Source: Nematopogon swammerdamellus (lineage: Eukaryota; Arthropoda; Insecta; Lepidoptera; Adelidae). Taken from it: 64,000 nucleotides of DNA. The notes below the pieces were generated by a model. The model made no database searches. It had not been told where the DNA came from and was given only the letters and a program-made list of their open reading frames with translations. The stretch lies in NCBI GenBank assembly GCA_946902875.1, contig OX336337.1, positions 806,001-870,000 of the forward strand, written 5' to 3'. The position numbers and the translations under genes were made by a program. Of this stretch, positions 43,676-52,905 are shown piece by piece (position 1 is the stretch's first letter; the number at the start of each line of letters is the position of its first letter).

Positions 43676-43972
43676 TCAGATGTCTCGGATGGGTCTCGCC
43701 ATGCACTTGGCGAAATTACCGCGCGACGAAATCGCGGCGGGCGCCGGGCTAGCGGGAATCACGGGCGAAAGCGGTGGCGCAGAGGAGGCTCGCTCGAGAA
43801 ACTTCTCACACATCTCTAGCTGCGTCTTCTGCAATGATGTGAGAAGTGTGGCGAAGTCCTGCTGCGACATTGTTACCACACCAGCTGTGGTTGCACGCTG
43901 TTCTCCGTCATCCGAGTCGCCGGAATGCGAACTTTCCCTTGGCTGTTGTCCTATGCGTTTGCGTGTCGCCAT
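43676..43972 (-). CDS. Gag N-terminal fragment, split from gag-pol by a frameshift
   Basis: The minus frame from ATG at 43972 (MATRKRIGQQPRESSHSGDS) has an acidic, glutamine-rich start and a short coiled-coil-like stretch (DFATLLTSLQKTQLEMCEKF), then a GNFAKCMARP segment and a stop at 43676. Gag homology appears to leave this frame at about 43700 and resumes in the frame of the long ORF (TSDAVEAFIDAIQTYKECAE). The offset is one base modulo three, so a small indel broke gag. Without it this would be one frame from 43972 to 39190. Confidence 0.85.
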   Translation of the reverse strand: MATRKRIGQQPRESSHSGDSDDGEQRATTAGVVTMSQQDFATLLTSLQKTQLEMCEKFLERASSAPPLSPVIPASPAPAAISSRGNFAKCMARPIRDI

Positions 43973-44053
43973 GTTGGGTGGGGCGCACGCGCAAGGTGGA
44001 GGTTATAAATGCACGACACTCGCGTTTTACTTTTGTTATTGTTCGTCGGGCTG

Positions 44054-44067
44054 CAAGTTGGGCGCCA
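44054..44067 (-). other. Primer binding site, tRNA-Lys-like
   Basis: In element sense TGGCGCCCAAC-T-TG starts three bases after the 5' LTR. TGGCGCCCAAC matches the complement of the 3' end of insect tRNA-Lys as I remember it; the next base differs. Confidence 0.7.
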
Positions 44068-44070
44068 GTC

Positions 44071-44296
44071 TATAACACGGGATGGTTACAAATGTCTTTA
44101 TTTAGCGGGTTATGAACAAATTACATTAGTAAACACAACGAGGCACACATTGCTCCACGCGGCAGCCATAGATCGGTCTTGCCAACCTTCCGGGGAGGGG
44201 AAAACGGTGTGTCTCCGAGGAGTGAGGGAGAGAGAGAGAGACTGCGAGAGCGGGAAAGGGCACTCCAGTGTTGCCAGGATGTGGTCAATCGTTACA
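44071..44296 (-). repeat. 5' LTR of the Gypsy element
   Basis: 226 bp, identical to the other LTR except one base (44175). It holds the promoter and polyadenylation signals of the family; no TATA or AATAAA match is certain, though ataaagacatttg occurs near its end in element sense. Confidence 0.97.
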
Positions 44297-44300
44297 ACCT

Positions 44301-44645
44301 TCAAATTTTCGGACATTTTTCGATCTTTGCTTACATCTTCTAACTGAATTGTCGGCGTTTTTCGAGAAAAGCTTTCGAATACAAAGTTGTAGGGCATTAA
44401 ATTTACTTTAATTTTCATTGTAAAACATATTTTTTTAGACCCAATACTTAACGAGATACAGCAGTTCAAAAATTGAACAAATTTCTCAAAATGTAAAAAA
44501 AAGCGAGAAAATAACTTTCATTTTTCAACATATCTATAAATGTATACCCAACCCCCACACGTCTCAAAAGTTAAAAAAATTCAGTAGAAAATAGAATATT
44601 ACCTAATACAAACATTAATATTCTTGTATTTTCAGCACTTGTTTT
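44301..44645. other. No gene recognised; AT-rich
   Basis: AT-rich sequence with several A runs. No repeat end seen. Confidence 0.4.
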
Positions 44646-45640
44646 TGTCAGCCTCAGTAGCTCAGTGGTGCGGTCGGTCGACTGTTGTTACGCACACCTG
44701 GGCGCGGTCAGTACTTGGATGGGTGACCGCTCGACCGTTGGAGGCTGAACGTGGTTCGGATCCTTAAAACTGTAGGTCCCTCCCTTCCCTCCTTACCTTA
44801 CTATACTCCGTTCATCCTAGGAACTAATGCCGAGCGGTTTCTCGCTCTCGCAACAGTTATTACTCTTCTTTACACAGGACACAAGGTTGTGTTTGTGAGT
44901 CATAGGTGTATGCGAAAGTCATCTCAAAACCATAACGGCGCGTGCGCCGCTGCGCCTGGAGTTAGTTTTGTGTTTTTATTCTGAGAAGGTTTCAGGTAGC
45001 CAGTTGCAGTCGGCCGGTCAGTCGACGCATTAATCAGTAGCCTTTCCTACGCGTCATAATAATAACGTATTAATTGTTTTGTATATTTTTCACGTGTTAT
45101 TTTGAAGTTTTGTATATTATTTGTGTTGGTGGGTTAACTTATCCACCTACAATAGAACGAACAGCTGAAGTAAGTAGATTAGGCACAACATTTAAATAAT
45201 ATATAATTTTAATATTAAATAATTTACAGTGAAAATATAAATATTTAACTTGATTCCAAGCAAAAAATTAAAATAAACAGGTTTATTGCAAAATTTTCAT
45301 TCATCAAATAAATAAACAATAATTCAATAATTTTTTTAAATTAAACTACCTATATTCATAACCTCAGTTCACAGTCACTTCAATCACCCTTTGCGAGAGT
45401 GAGAAGTACAGAGAAAGAGAAACCGCTCGGCATTAGTTGCTATGATGAACGGAGTATAGGTATATGGTAGGTTTCATCCCGCTAAATAGTTCGTATTTTC
45501 CGTTCAATTCAGTGTAGCCGACATGATATGAAGGGAAGCACTGACATAATGGAACCTAGTTCACCCGGTGTTATGGGCTGACATCACGGATGTTGTAGGT
45601 GATGAAGACAACCGTGTCAATTTCCGTAAAAAAAATAATA
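44646..45640 (+). mobile_element. S2 SINE (tRNA/5S head + tail T), split by a TIR element
   Basis: Head at 44646-44805: gtagctcagtggtgcggtcg, then ggcgcggtcagtacttggat and gggtgaccgctcgacc, which is close to the 5S rRNA internal control region, then gtggttcggatcc. Tail T resumes at 45455-45640 (gtattttccgttcaattcag, ttatgggctgacatcacgg, tttccgtaaaaaaaat). The break in the tail is filled by the element at 44806-45454. Confidence 0.88.
44806..45454. mobile_element. TIR element (MITE) inserted in the SINE
   Basis: The ends are inverted copies: ctccgttcatc, then aactaatgccgagcggtttc, with two mismatches in about 38 bp. TATA (or TA) flanks both sides (44802-44805 and 45455-45458). A TA-type duplication suggests Tc1/mariner machinery. 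The 649-bp interior is non-coding. Confidence 0.85.
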
Positions 45641-46067
45641 TAAACATTAATATTCTTGTATTTTCAGCACGGAACCGTTTCAATATAAGGCCTATTGCCC
45701 GGCCAAGCTTCGACGAATAAGCAGGAATGTCTACAGTGAGCCGACAGTAACGCAATCCGGTAATGGTATGGACTGGTGTCGGGGTTTTGCCTCGCACGCG
45801 TTATATTATGAGCTGTTGGTAATGGATTAGTGACGATAAAATATATAAATTACTTTTAAAACCTCAATATCTAACCATACCTAGATTACACAGGCTTTTA
45901 TTTTATGGAATACTATTTTTTGACCGCGGCTCCGCTCTCGTGAATTAATGTTTTTTCGTAGGAAACCTTCGCGGGCGCGCGTACAAAGACCCACTAAAGT
46001 TTCATCGTAATCGGATGAATTGTTAACGAACGCATAGAAGACGAACGAACGAACCAATATAAATTTT
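45641..46067. other. Second tail fragment and Helitron-like piece
   Basis: 45641-45670 repeats tattcttgtattttcagcac, also present at 44618-44638. At 45919-46055 ccgcggctccgctctcgtga, aagtttcatcgtaatcggat and gaacgaacgaacc match the fragment at 63130-63235, a Helitron-like group. No gene. Confidence 0.45.
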
Positions 46068-46300
46068 TAGGGTTCTGCATTCATAAGGAAGGCTATTACT
46101 AAGCATAATATGCCGTCTCTCTGTCTGTCTGTCCGCCCGAGTGGTGTATCTTTTGAACCGTAATAGGTAGCCGGTTGAAATTTTCACAGAATATGTCTTA
46201 TTATGGTGGATGTGCCAAAAAATTATTGAAAAGGAAAAAAGTAAAAAATTAAGGGGTCCTCATACAAGAAACGTGCTAAGAATAGATTAGTACATATTCA
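46068..46300 (-). mobile_element. P-family repeat
   Basis: Inverse of the P body: gtctgtctgtctgtccgccc, ttttgaaccgtaataggtag, gaaattttcacagaatatg, aaaattaaggggtcctcata. The head is missing. Confidence 0.8.
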
Positions 46301-46312
46301 CGTATATACACA

Positions 46313-46478
46313 CCACACGCTCTATCCCGACAATTAGGGTAAGCAGAGTAATCGGTGTTGTACTGCAAGTACTCTGGTAACTCACAGCACAACACAAACC
46401 ACCACGTTTAGCAAAGTATTCGGACAAGATAACTATCAAGAAGCAAGTAAGGCACGAAGACCCACCTGCTGCATGACA
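46313..46478 (-). mobile_element. SINE tail-E fragment
   Basis: ctatcccgacaattagggta, gcagagtaatcggtgttgta and gcacgaagacccacctgctg, in the same order as 46903-47208 and 50877-51130. Confidence 0.75.
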
Positions 46479-46589
46479 ACAAACCAAGGGACATACTCAG
46501 TTCTCCATCTTACGTTGCGGAGGTCTGCCAGAAGCCAGCAGGCCCAGAAACAACCCCAAACTAAAGCAACAACAACCGTACCGGAGCTA

Positions 46590-46780
46590 CCGGGTTGATA
46601 CCACCGCACCGAGCGAAACGTCGGTCGAAACGGCTATGTAAATAGTTCGTGTTTTCAGTCCAGTTCCAGTATAGCCGACATGAAAAGGACTGACATGGCA
46701 CCTAGTTCACCCGGTGTTATCGGCTATCACGGATGTTGTAGGTGATGTAGCCAACCGTGTCAGATTCCATAAAAAAAACC
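46590..46780 (+). mobile_element. SINE tail-T copy without head
   Basis: ttgataccaccgcaccgagc, cggctatgtaaatagttcgt, gttatcggctatcacggatg and ccgtgtcagattccataaaa. Confidence 0.8.
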
Positions 46781-46784
46781 CGCC

Positions 46785-46860
46785 TCCGAGCCGGACTGGC
46801 ACCTCCCGGGGGTGAAACTGGCTGCACCTGAGGCTTCGCCCTCGGGCACAGCCACCCAGT
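46785..46860 (+). repeat. Unclassified repeat shared with 58768
   Basis: gagccggactggcacctccc and gggggtgaaactggctgcac occur inverted at 58768-58830 (ggtgcagccaattt-like and aggaggtgccagtccggctt). Present twice in opposite orientation; no known class. Confidence 0.6.
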
Positions 46861-46902
46861 TCGAAAGCAATAAAATAAATTACATACATATATATAGCAC
46901 AC

Positions 46903-47208
46903 ACGCTGAATCCCGACAATCGGGGTAAGCAGAGTAATCGGTGTTGTGCTGCAAGAACTCTGGTCAATTACAGCACAACACCGACCACCACGTTTCGCAA
47001 AGTATTCGAACAAGATTAAATCGATCAAGCAGCAAGTAAGGCACGAAGACCCACCTGCTGCATGACTCGGTGGAAGTACCGTGCCAAGGTGAGAGGTGGC
47101 GAACCTGTCGCCCTTTAGCACGGCATCTTGTCCTTATCCCTTAGTCGCCTTTTACGACATGCATGGGGAGAGATGCAGTGAGGCTATTCTTTTTAAGTAC
47201 CGGCCCCA
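46903..47208 (-). mobile_element. S3 SINE-like element (head H + tail E)
   Basis: On the minus strand it starts gtgtggggccggtacttaaa (head H) with aaaaggcgactaagggata, then gcacggtacttccaccgagt, cagcaggtgggtcttcgtgc and gtggtggtcggtgttgtgc (tail E), ending ccgattgtcgggatt. Head H is the same as in S1, the tail is different. Confidence 0.8.
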
Positions 47209-47743
47209 CACAAGAAATTATGACAGGTATATCAATAAACTATTATTATTCTAATCTACTTATTAATATAATGGAATACAGAGGACATGTGAGCAGAGAT
47301 GTTGTAATATCACCACTCCATCACATCGTCAGTTGAACATTTTCGAATGTAATAAGCGAAGAGGCCTAAGTATGTAACGAGTTTACATATGTGAGTAATT
47401 ATAGGATTAGCCACCCGACGCGTGTATCTGCTCTGGGGGCTCGCGCGGGGCGGGAGGGGAGGGGGGAGGCACTCCTCTAGATTTAATTAAACTTTGTTGT
47501 TGAAATAGATTTAATTAAAGTAATGCTACAGCACGGCTACCGACAGCGGCGGCGTAGGCGGTGCGGCGGGCGAGGAGAGAGGTTCTACCGCGCCGGAGCA
47601 AGGAAGCATATCGACGAGAGTGCGGGGTGTTCAGCAATGTACATAGTTTAAGGTGTTACACATAATTATTCTTCAGTATGTTAGTGCGTTGCAGGATATA
47701 TTGAGCCAGACAGGATGGAAGGACTGTAAGGTAGGAAGCACAT
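47209..47743. other. TE-poor, GC-rich 47400-47620; no gene
   Basis: GC-rich runs between two aatttaattaaa copies (47484 and 47511). No coding family; possible regulatory DNA only by composition. Confidence 0.3.
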
Positions 47744-48060
47744 GTACCGTGTGGGGCTGGTACTTTAAAAGAATAGCCCCACTGCATCTCTCCCCGTGTA
47801 TGTCGTAAAAGGCGACTAAGGGATATGACTCCCTTCTTATATTACTAGGTGGTAGGGTTTAACCCGCCCGGGTTAGTACCACCGCACTGAATGAAAGGTC
47901 GGTCGAAACGGCTATGTAAATAGTTTGTGTTTTCCGTCCAGTTCAGTGTAGCCGGCACGAACGAAGGGAAGCACTGACGTGGCACCAAGTTCACCCGGTG
48001 TTATGGGCTGACATTACGGATGTTGTAGGTGATGGGATAGGTGACCATAAAAAAAAAAAA
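47744..48060 (+). mobile_element. S1 SINE-like element (head H + tail T)
   Basis: Complete copy: gtgtggggctggtactttaa, ggcgactaagggatatgact, ggtggtagggtttaacccgc, gccggcacgaacgaagggaa, ttatgggctgacattacgg, ending ataggtgaccataaaaaaaa. Very similar to 63373-63692. Confidence 0.88.
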
Positions 48061-48134
48061 ACATTTTATGTGTTAACACGCACAGTATACTTAATATAGA
48101 GTTTGAAATTCGTCTCTGGAGCGCAGGGACGAAA

Positions 48135-48200
48135 TTCGAGCGTGTAAGCGTCCACTGCTGGCCACACGCCTCTTCAATTTTCCTCCAGTCCTTCCGCCGT
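48135..48200 (-). mobile_element. RTE-type LINE 3' fragment
   Basis: gtgtaagcgtccactgctgg and aattttcctccagtccttcc are the inverse of the RTE C-terminal block (EDWRKIGEA...QQWTLTR) seen at 24496 and 36239. The satellite begins right after it. Confidence 0.75.
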
Positions 48201-48905
48201 GTACATTAGCGAAATAATGAAATCTCAAATTAGGCACGGCCGGCGGCGGTACAGTACATTTGCGAAATAATCGAATGTGGCATTAGTGAGTTGGCCGGCG
48301 GTACAGTACATTAAGTAGCGAAATTATCTAATCTTACATTACTGGGGTGGTCGGCGGTACAGTATATTAGCGAAATAACCGATTGGCACATTATTTTGTG
48401 AGTTGGCCGACGGTACAGTACATTAGCGAAATAATCTAATCTTACATTAGTGAGTTGGTCGGCGGTACAATACATTAGCGAAATAATAGAATGTCATATT
48501 AGTTAGTTGGTCGGTGGTATTATATAGTAGTATATACTGATATTAGCGAAATAACCGATTGTTACATTTGTGAGTTGGCCGACGGTACAGTACATTAGCG
48601 AAATAACATAACATCACATACTATCGAAATAATCGAATGTCACACTATTGAGTTGGCCGACGGTAAAGTACATTCGCGAAATAATCGAATGTCACATTAG
48701 TGAGTTGTTCGGCGGTATAGTACATTACCGAAATAATCGAATGTCACATTAGTGAGTTGGCCGGCGGTACAGTTTTTTTTTTTTGAAAGCGCGACATATG
48801 GCGCCGAGCCACCCATAAGGTGTCTAACGACGCCCATGGACATTCGGTCGTATGCGTAGTACATTAGCGAAATAATCTAATGTTTCATTAGTGAGTTGGC
48901 CGACG
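48201..48905 (+). repeat. Satellite array, units of about 52-58 bp, left part
   Basis: Unit: gtacattagcgaaataatcg, aatgtcacattagtgagttg, gccggcggtacagta. About 13 units with substitutions and some truncated. A D2 LINE scrap is inserted at 48773. The array continues at 50326-50545 after the TIR element. Confidence 0.93.
48773..48855 (-). mobile_element. D2 LINE 3'-end scrap in the satellite
   Basis: A T12 run then gaaagcgcgacatatggcgc, cacccataaggtgtctaacg and tggacattcggtcgtatgcg is the inverse of the D2 3' end with its A tail. A short 5'-truncated insertion. Confidence 0.85.
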
Positions 48906-49549
48906 CACATACGGGTATTTGTCTATTTTAACTGGCCAATATTCAATTTCATCAAACTGTTCCTATTCAGTATTGTATCACATAAGCTATTCTCCACAAA
49001 CCAAACAACGACATTTGACACTTACCGCCACCCTGCACCTCTTATCCCGCCCGCCACTTAGTGTGCAATATTGATGTCGGTGCCTGCGCACGTAATGTTT
49101 ATCGTTTTGCTATCAGAGTGTTAAGAGTTTAATGGGCCTATTTTAGTTTGTTGAGTGTGGAAAAAAAAAAAAGATGGACAGTTGCAAAGCAGGTATTTAC
49201 GAATGTGTATTAGTTATTTTTAATTAAATTGCAATACATTAAAAAAATTGGCAGTACAATGATTACAGAAGGTTTATTGTGTTAAATTTTCATTTATTTA
49301 AAAGGAATTCTAAGGTTTTTGTTGTACTTCTGGGTACTTCTGGGTGTCTATTTATATATCAATAAAAAGTAGTACTATTACCCTTGTTAAATACCTAAAA
49401 ACCGGAGTGCGATTTTTGCGGAAGTAATATAATTATATAATTTAAAACTTTAAAGTCGTACTCGCGATAATTCACAGATAAAGTTAATGTTTCATTTATA
49501 TTTTTGAAGTGAAAACTTCTTTAGCTGCGCTCGGGTAAAAAATTTTAAA

Positions 49550-49738
49550 CTGGCGTCATCGCGTCCTCGTCAGATCTCGAAAAGCGAAATGTAACCTTAA
49601 TTCATTGCATTAAGGGTTAAGTTACAGTGGCACGGGATCAATTCTGTTCGCGTCATCGCGTCATTGTTAGATCTCGAAAAGCGAAATGTAACCTTAAGTC
49701 ATTGCATTAAGGGTCAAGTTACGAGTGGCACGGGATCT
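49550..49738 (+). repeat. Tandem duplication of about 95-100 bp
   Basis: cagatctcgaaaagcgaaat, then gtaaccttaattcattgcat, recurs as tagatctcgaaaagcgaaat and gtaaccttaagtcattgcat. Both copies end gtggcacgggatc. Inside the Transib-like element. Confidence 0.9.
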
Positions 49739-49769
49739 GCCGGCACTCCCGGAGTGCAACTGTTAAGTT

Positions 49770-50120
49770 GGGTTCCGTAACACGTTTATGTCTGTCCATT
49801 CTACTAAGTTCTGCAAAATGAATGTAGGGTTCCGTAACAAATACATGTCTGTCCGTTCTACTAAATTTAACATTTATTTCAAAATGAATGTAGGGTTCCG
49901 TAACAAATGCATGTCTGTCCGTTCTACTAAATTTTACAATTTTCAACCAAGGTCCTCCGACGGTTATTTTATAATAAAAGGAGGGTTCCGTAACACGTTT
50001 ATGTCTGTCCATTCTACTAAGTTCTGCAAAATGAATGTAGGGTTCCGTAACCAATGTCCGTTCTACTAAATTTAACATTTATTTCAAAATGAATGTAGCG
50101 TTCCGTAACAAATGCATGTC
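49770..50120 (+). repeat. Internal repeat, units of about 60-75 bp
   Basis: gggttccgtaacaaatgcat, gtctgtccgttctactaaat recurs five to six times with insertions. The gggttccgtaac motif recalls the P head, but the rest differs. It gives rise to repetitive open frames on both strands that are not genes. Confidence 0.85.
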
Positions 50121-50325
50121 ATGTCCTTCAAAATTCGCAGAGATGTACGATATTATGGGATCGCAAATAAATTTTAGATTTTTTTTTTACGTAATAATGA
50201 TTTTTACACTACTTAATATGTAATTTCATTAGTTTAGACTTTAAATACATGAAACTCATTATTTTGAATCCATAATCACACAAAACTAATTTTGGCCAGT
50301 TAAAATAGACAAATACCCCTGTGTG

Positions 50326-50545
50326 CGACGGTACAGTACATTAGCGATATAACCTAATGTCACATTAGTGAGTTGGTCGGCGGTATAGTACATTAACGAA
50401 ATAATCGAATGTCACATTTGTACGTTGGCCGACGGTACAGTACATTCGCGAAATAATCGAATCACATTTGTGCGTTGGCCGACGGTACAGTATGTACATT
50501 AAAGAAATAATCGAATGTCACATTTGTGCGTTGGCCGGCCGATGA
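50326..50545 (+). repeat. Satellite array, right part
   Basis: Same units as 48201-48905 (gtacattaacgaaataatcg, catttgtgcgttggccgacg), about four copies, beginning with the CGACG duplicate. Confidence 0.93.
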
Positions 50546-50876
50546 GTGCCTGTAGCAGTGCGAAGGAATCCTTGGCTTCACGGAGCGGGGCTCCGCTGCG
50601 TGACTCAATCTGGTAAGTGCTGCGAGAAACTTTTCAAATTCATTATTCCTGAAAGCAAGATTCTTTCAGGCCCTCACCACCCACCCCGCCCCCCCGGCCG
50701 GCGCGCACTCCGCTCCGCCGCGGCTCGTGTAAGTAATGTAAGCTGTAACGTTGCCTGGCAGGAAGAAGTGCCCATCTTATACTTCATACAACGCTGAAAG
50801 AAATATTGAGTTTGTGCAAGTGTGTGTGTGTCGTATGGAACATGTGGAGAGCTTTAATAAATTACATACATAGGCA
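50546..50876. other. No gene supported; donor-like site at about 50614
   Basis: actcaatctg|gtaagtgctg is a near-consensus splice donor following a tgcctgtagcag acceptor-like site about 50 bp upstream. Nothing else supports an exon. GC-rich C runs follow at 50680. Confidence 0.3.
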
Positions 50877-51130
50877 CATACCACGCGTTCTAACCCGCCA
50901 GTCGGGTTAAGCAGAGTAGTCGGTGCTGTGCGTTAAGCAATCCAGTAAAATAAAGCACAACGCCGACCACCACGTTTCACGTTTTAAAAGTATTAGGACA
51001 AGATAACTATCAAGCAGCAAGTGAGACACGAAGACCCGCCTGCTGCATGACTCGGTGGTAGGATCGTGCCAAGGTGAGAGGTGGCTAGCCTGTCGCCCTT
51101 TAGCACGGCATCTTGTCCTTATTAAGGGTG
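50877..51130 (-). mobile_element. S3 SINE-like element, tail E and part of head
   Basis: Inverse of tail E: ctaacccgccagtcgggtta, gcacaacgccgaccaccacg, gcacgaagacccgcc-type text (acgaagacccgcctgctgca), gtcgccctttagcacggcat and cttgtccttatta. The H head is cut after the aaggacaagatgccgtgc segment. Confidence 0.75.
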
Positions 51131-52222
51131 TACCTAAAAAATAGTACAATTTTTTTTTTAAATACGATATACTTTATGATGACACAATAGAGATTTTATT
51201 TATATTTGGGCTTCGATGAAACCACTCTCAAATCGATGCAGCGCAATCGAAGTGTTGGCAGTTTTAAATCGAAGTCCACAGGTAAAGCTGAAAGCTCATC
51301 CATTATTAGCTGCTGCCAAAAATGTTGCAGACATACCTGTCTGTCTATATCTGCCTCTCCTGCCATTAATCCTGATTAATAAACGAGCGCGAGTCAATTA
51401 AGAAACAGCGCTTCGAAAACCTTTCAGAAAATCGGAAACGCCATCGCGAAGTAGCATTCGTAATAACGCCTCGCCGAGCGCCATCTAGCGGCGTAAGTGA
51501 TAAACTGTGTTGCCGTCAATTACTTCTAATGGAAAACTTAAATTATGATAAAAGCCAAACTCGGCGCTCGCGGCGGGGCGGCGGAGGGGCGGAGGGGCGA
51601 GCGGCGAGGGGTATCGGCGGCTCTTTACTTATTTACGGGCGGCGCGGAGGAGGACCTAATGGACATGCTTGTAGCATCAGATCAGCTGTAAGTGGATTTC
51701 CTCTGATGATAATAATATTCTCGATTCATACAAATTCAAATAAACCTTTTGCGAAATCGAACTTTATATCTGTGACCTAAATTGTGCGAAGTGTGGACGT
51801 TGTGGAGCTGATCCCGAGCGATCAACCCGCACTTTCAGCAATTAGCCAAGTTGGCGCTCGCGGGGGTGGCGGCCGGCGGCGGGCGGGCGGGGAGAGCGCT
51901 GGCGCCGCGCCGCGTCGCCTCCGCCACCGGGCGCGAGTGAGCGGCAAATGAAGTGAGTAAAAGCTCTCTAAAGCTACCGCCCGCCCCGCCACCGCCGACA
52001 CTGTCCGCGCGGCGTCGACGCAGGCTCACGGCTTCACGGAACCAATATCAACTGAGGTTTGAAAGTAGACGAAACTGTGGAGACGATGTCGATTCATTTA
52101 TTTTACTAAATTTCAGTAAATGTTTCTTCATTATCTTTGCACCTTTTACAACCGTAATATTTGGTGTGTGATGTGCAAAACAAAAAATAGTTTGCTCTTA
52201 GAAGTGTAATAAACATAATAAC
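51131..52222. other. TE-poor stretch, two CpG-rich patches, no gene recognised
   Basis: CpG-rich patches at about 51560-51660 and 51850-52030 give alanine/arginine-rich frames on both strands. I see no repeat ends and no coding family. Could be host regulatory or promoter-proximal DNA. Confidence 0.35.
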
Positions 52223-52422
52223 ATATTGAATAACCACCGCACTGAATGAAAGGTCGGTCAAAACGGCTATGTAAATATTTTGTGTTTTCCGTCCAATTCA
52301 GTGTAGCCGGCACGACCGAAGGGAAGCACTGACGTGGCACCAACTTCAACCGGTGTTATGGGCTGACATCACGGATGTTGTAGGTGATGTAGCCAACCGT
52401 GTCAGTTTCCATAAAAAAAAAT
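52223..52422 (+). mobile_element. SINE tail-T copy, truncated head
   Basis: accaccgcactgaatgaaag, gtgttttccgtccaattcag, gaagggaagcactgacgtgg, ttatgggctgacatcacgg, ccgtgtcagtttccataaaa. Confidence 0.85.
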
Positions 52423-52617
52423 ATATCTATCGAACGACATGCTACGCAGGAACACGCTGCGCTGGGCTGGCAGAAGACGCCACCAATCGCTGTTGAAGTG
52501 AAATGATCAGCCGTTCTATGTTTTAAATTAATATCCCTAATTCATTTTCAGACTCACTATTTCCGTAATTTATCAGTAGCCATTAGCTAATTATAATATC
52601 CTATATAATGTGAACCG

Positions 52618-52905
52618 AGTTTTAAATGACTGCGTCAATGTTTCAAATGACACAGTCAAAGATTTAAATGACCGCGTCCAAATTTTAAATGACACCGTCA
52701 AAGATTTAAATGACCGCGCCACATTTTTAAATGACATCGCCAAAGGTTTAAATGACCGCGCAAAAGTTTTAAATGACACCGCCAAAGATGTTTAAATGAC
52801 CGCGCCAAAGTTTTAAATGACATCGTCAAACATTTAAATGACCGCGTCAAAGTTTTAAATGACAGCGGCAAATATTTAAATGACCGCGCCAAAGTTTTAA
52901 ATTAT
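52618..52905 (+). repeat. 21-bp tandem repeat
   Basis: Unit ttttaaatgac-cgc-tcaaag of 21 bp, alternating two forms, about 13 copies. Because 21 is a multiple of 3, one frame on each strand stays open: plus VLNDCVNVSNDTVKDLND, minus SFKTLTRSFKSL. No start context or flanking exon supports a gene. Confidence 0.92.

Larger units (their letters stand above)
38969..44296 (-). mobile_element. Ty3/Gypsy LTR retrotransposon, nearly complete
   Basis: A 5,328-bp element on the minus strand, bounded by two 226-bp LTRs and flanked by ACCT on both sides (38965-38968 and 44297-44300). It has a tRNA-Lys-type primer site, a polypurine tract, and one long gag-pol frame with protease, reverse transcriptase, RNase H and integrase in Gypsy order. 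No envelope frame follows. The LTRs differ at one position (39073 a versus 44175 g), so the insertion is recent. The visible lesion is a frameshift in gag near 43700. Confidence 0.97.
48906..50325. mobile_element. Transib-like non-autonomous TIR element
   Basis: The ends are inverted repeats: left cacatacgggtatttgtcta, right (reversed) cacacaggggtatttgtcta, both continuing ttttaactggccaa; two mismatches in 34 bp. CGACG flanks both sides (48901-48905 and 50326-50330). Joining the flanks restores a satellite unit (ggccgacggtacag). A 5-bp GC-rich CGNCG duplication and CACA-type ends are features of Transib transposons, as I recall. The 1,420-bp interior has no transposase and holds two internal repeats. 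Confidence 0.85.

Noticed and set aside
38969..44296. Endogenous envelope-bearing retrovirus
   Set aside because: No env frame between the integrase end and the 3' LTR; pol stops inside the LTR.
44699..44731. 5S rRNA gene
   Set aside because: Only the internal control region is 5S-like; flanks are tRNA-like and SINE tail, and the block recurs as a dispersed repeat.
49719..50078. 119-codon minus frame with RTDRH repeats
   Set aside because: Follows the internal tandem repeat of the Transib-like element.
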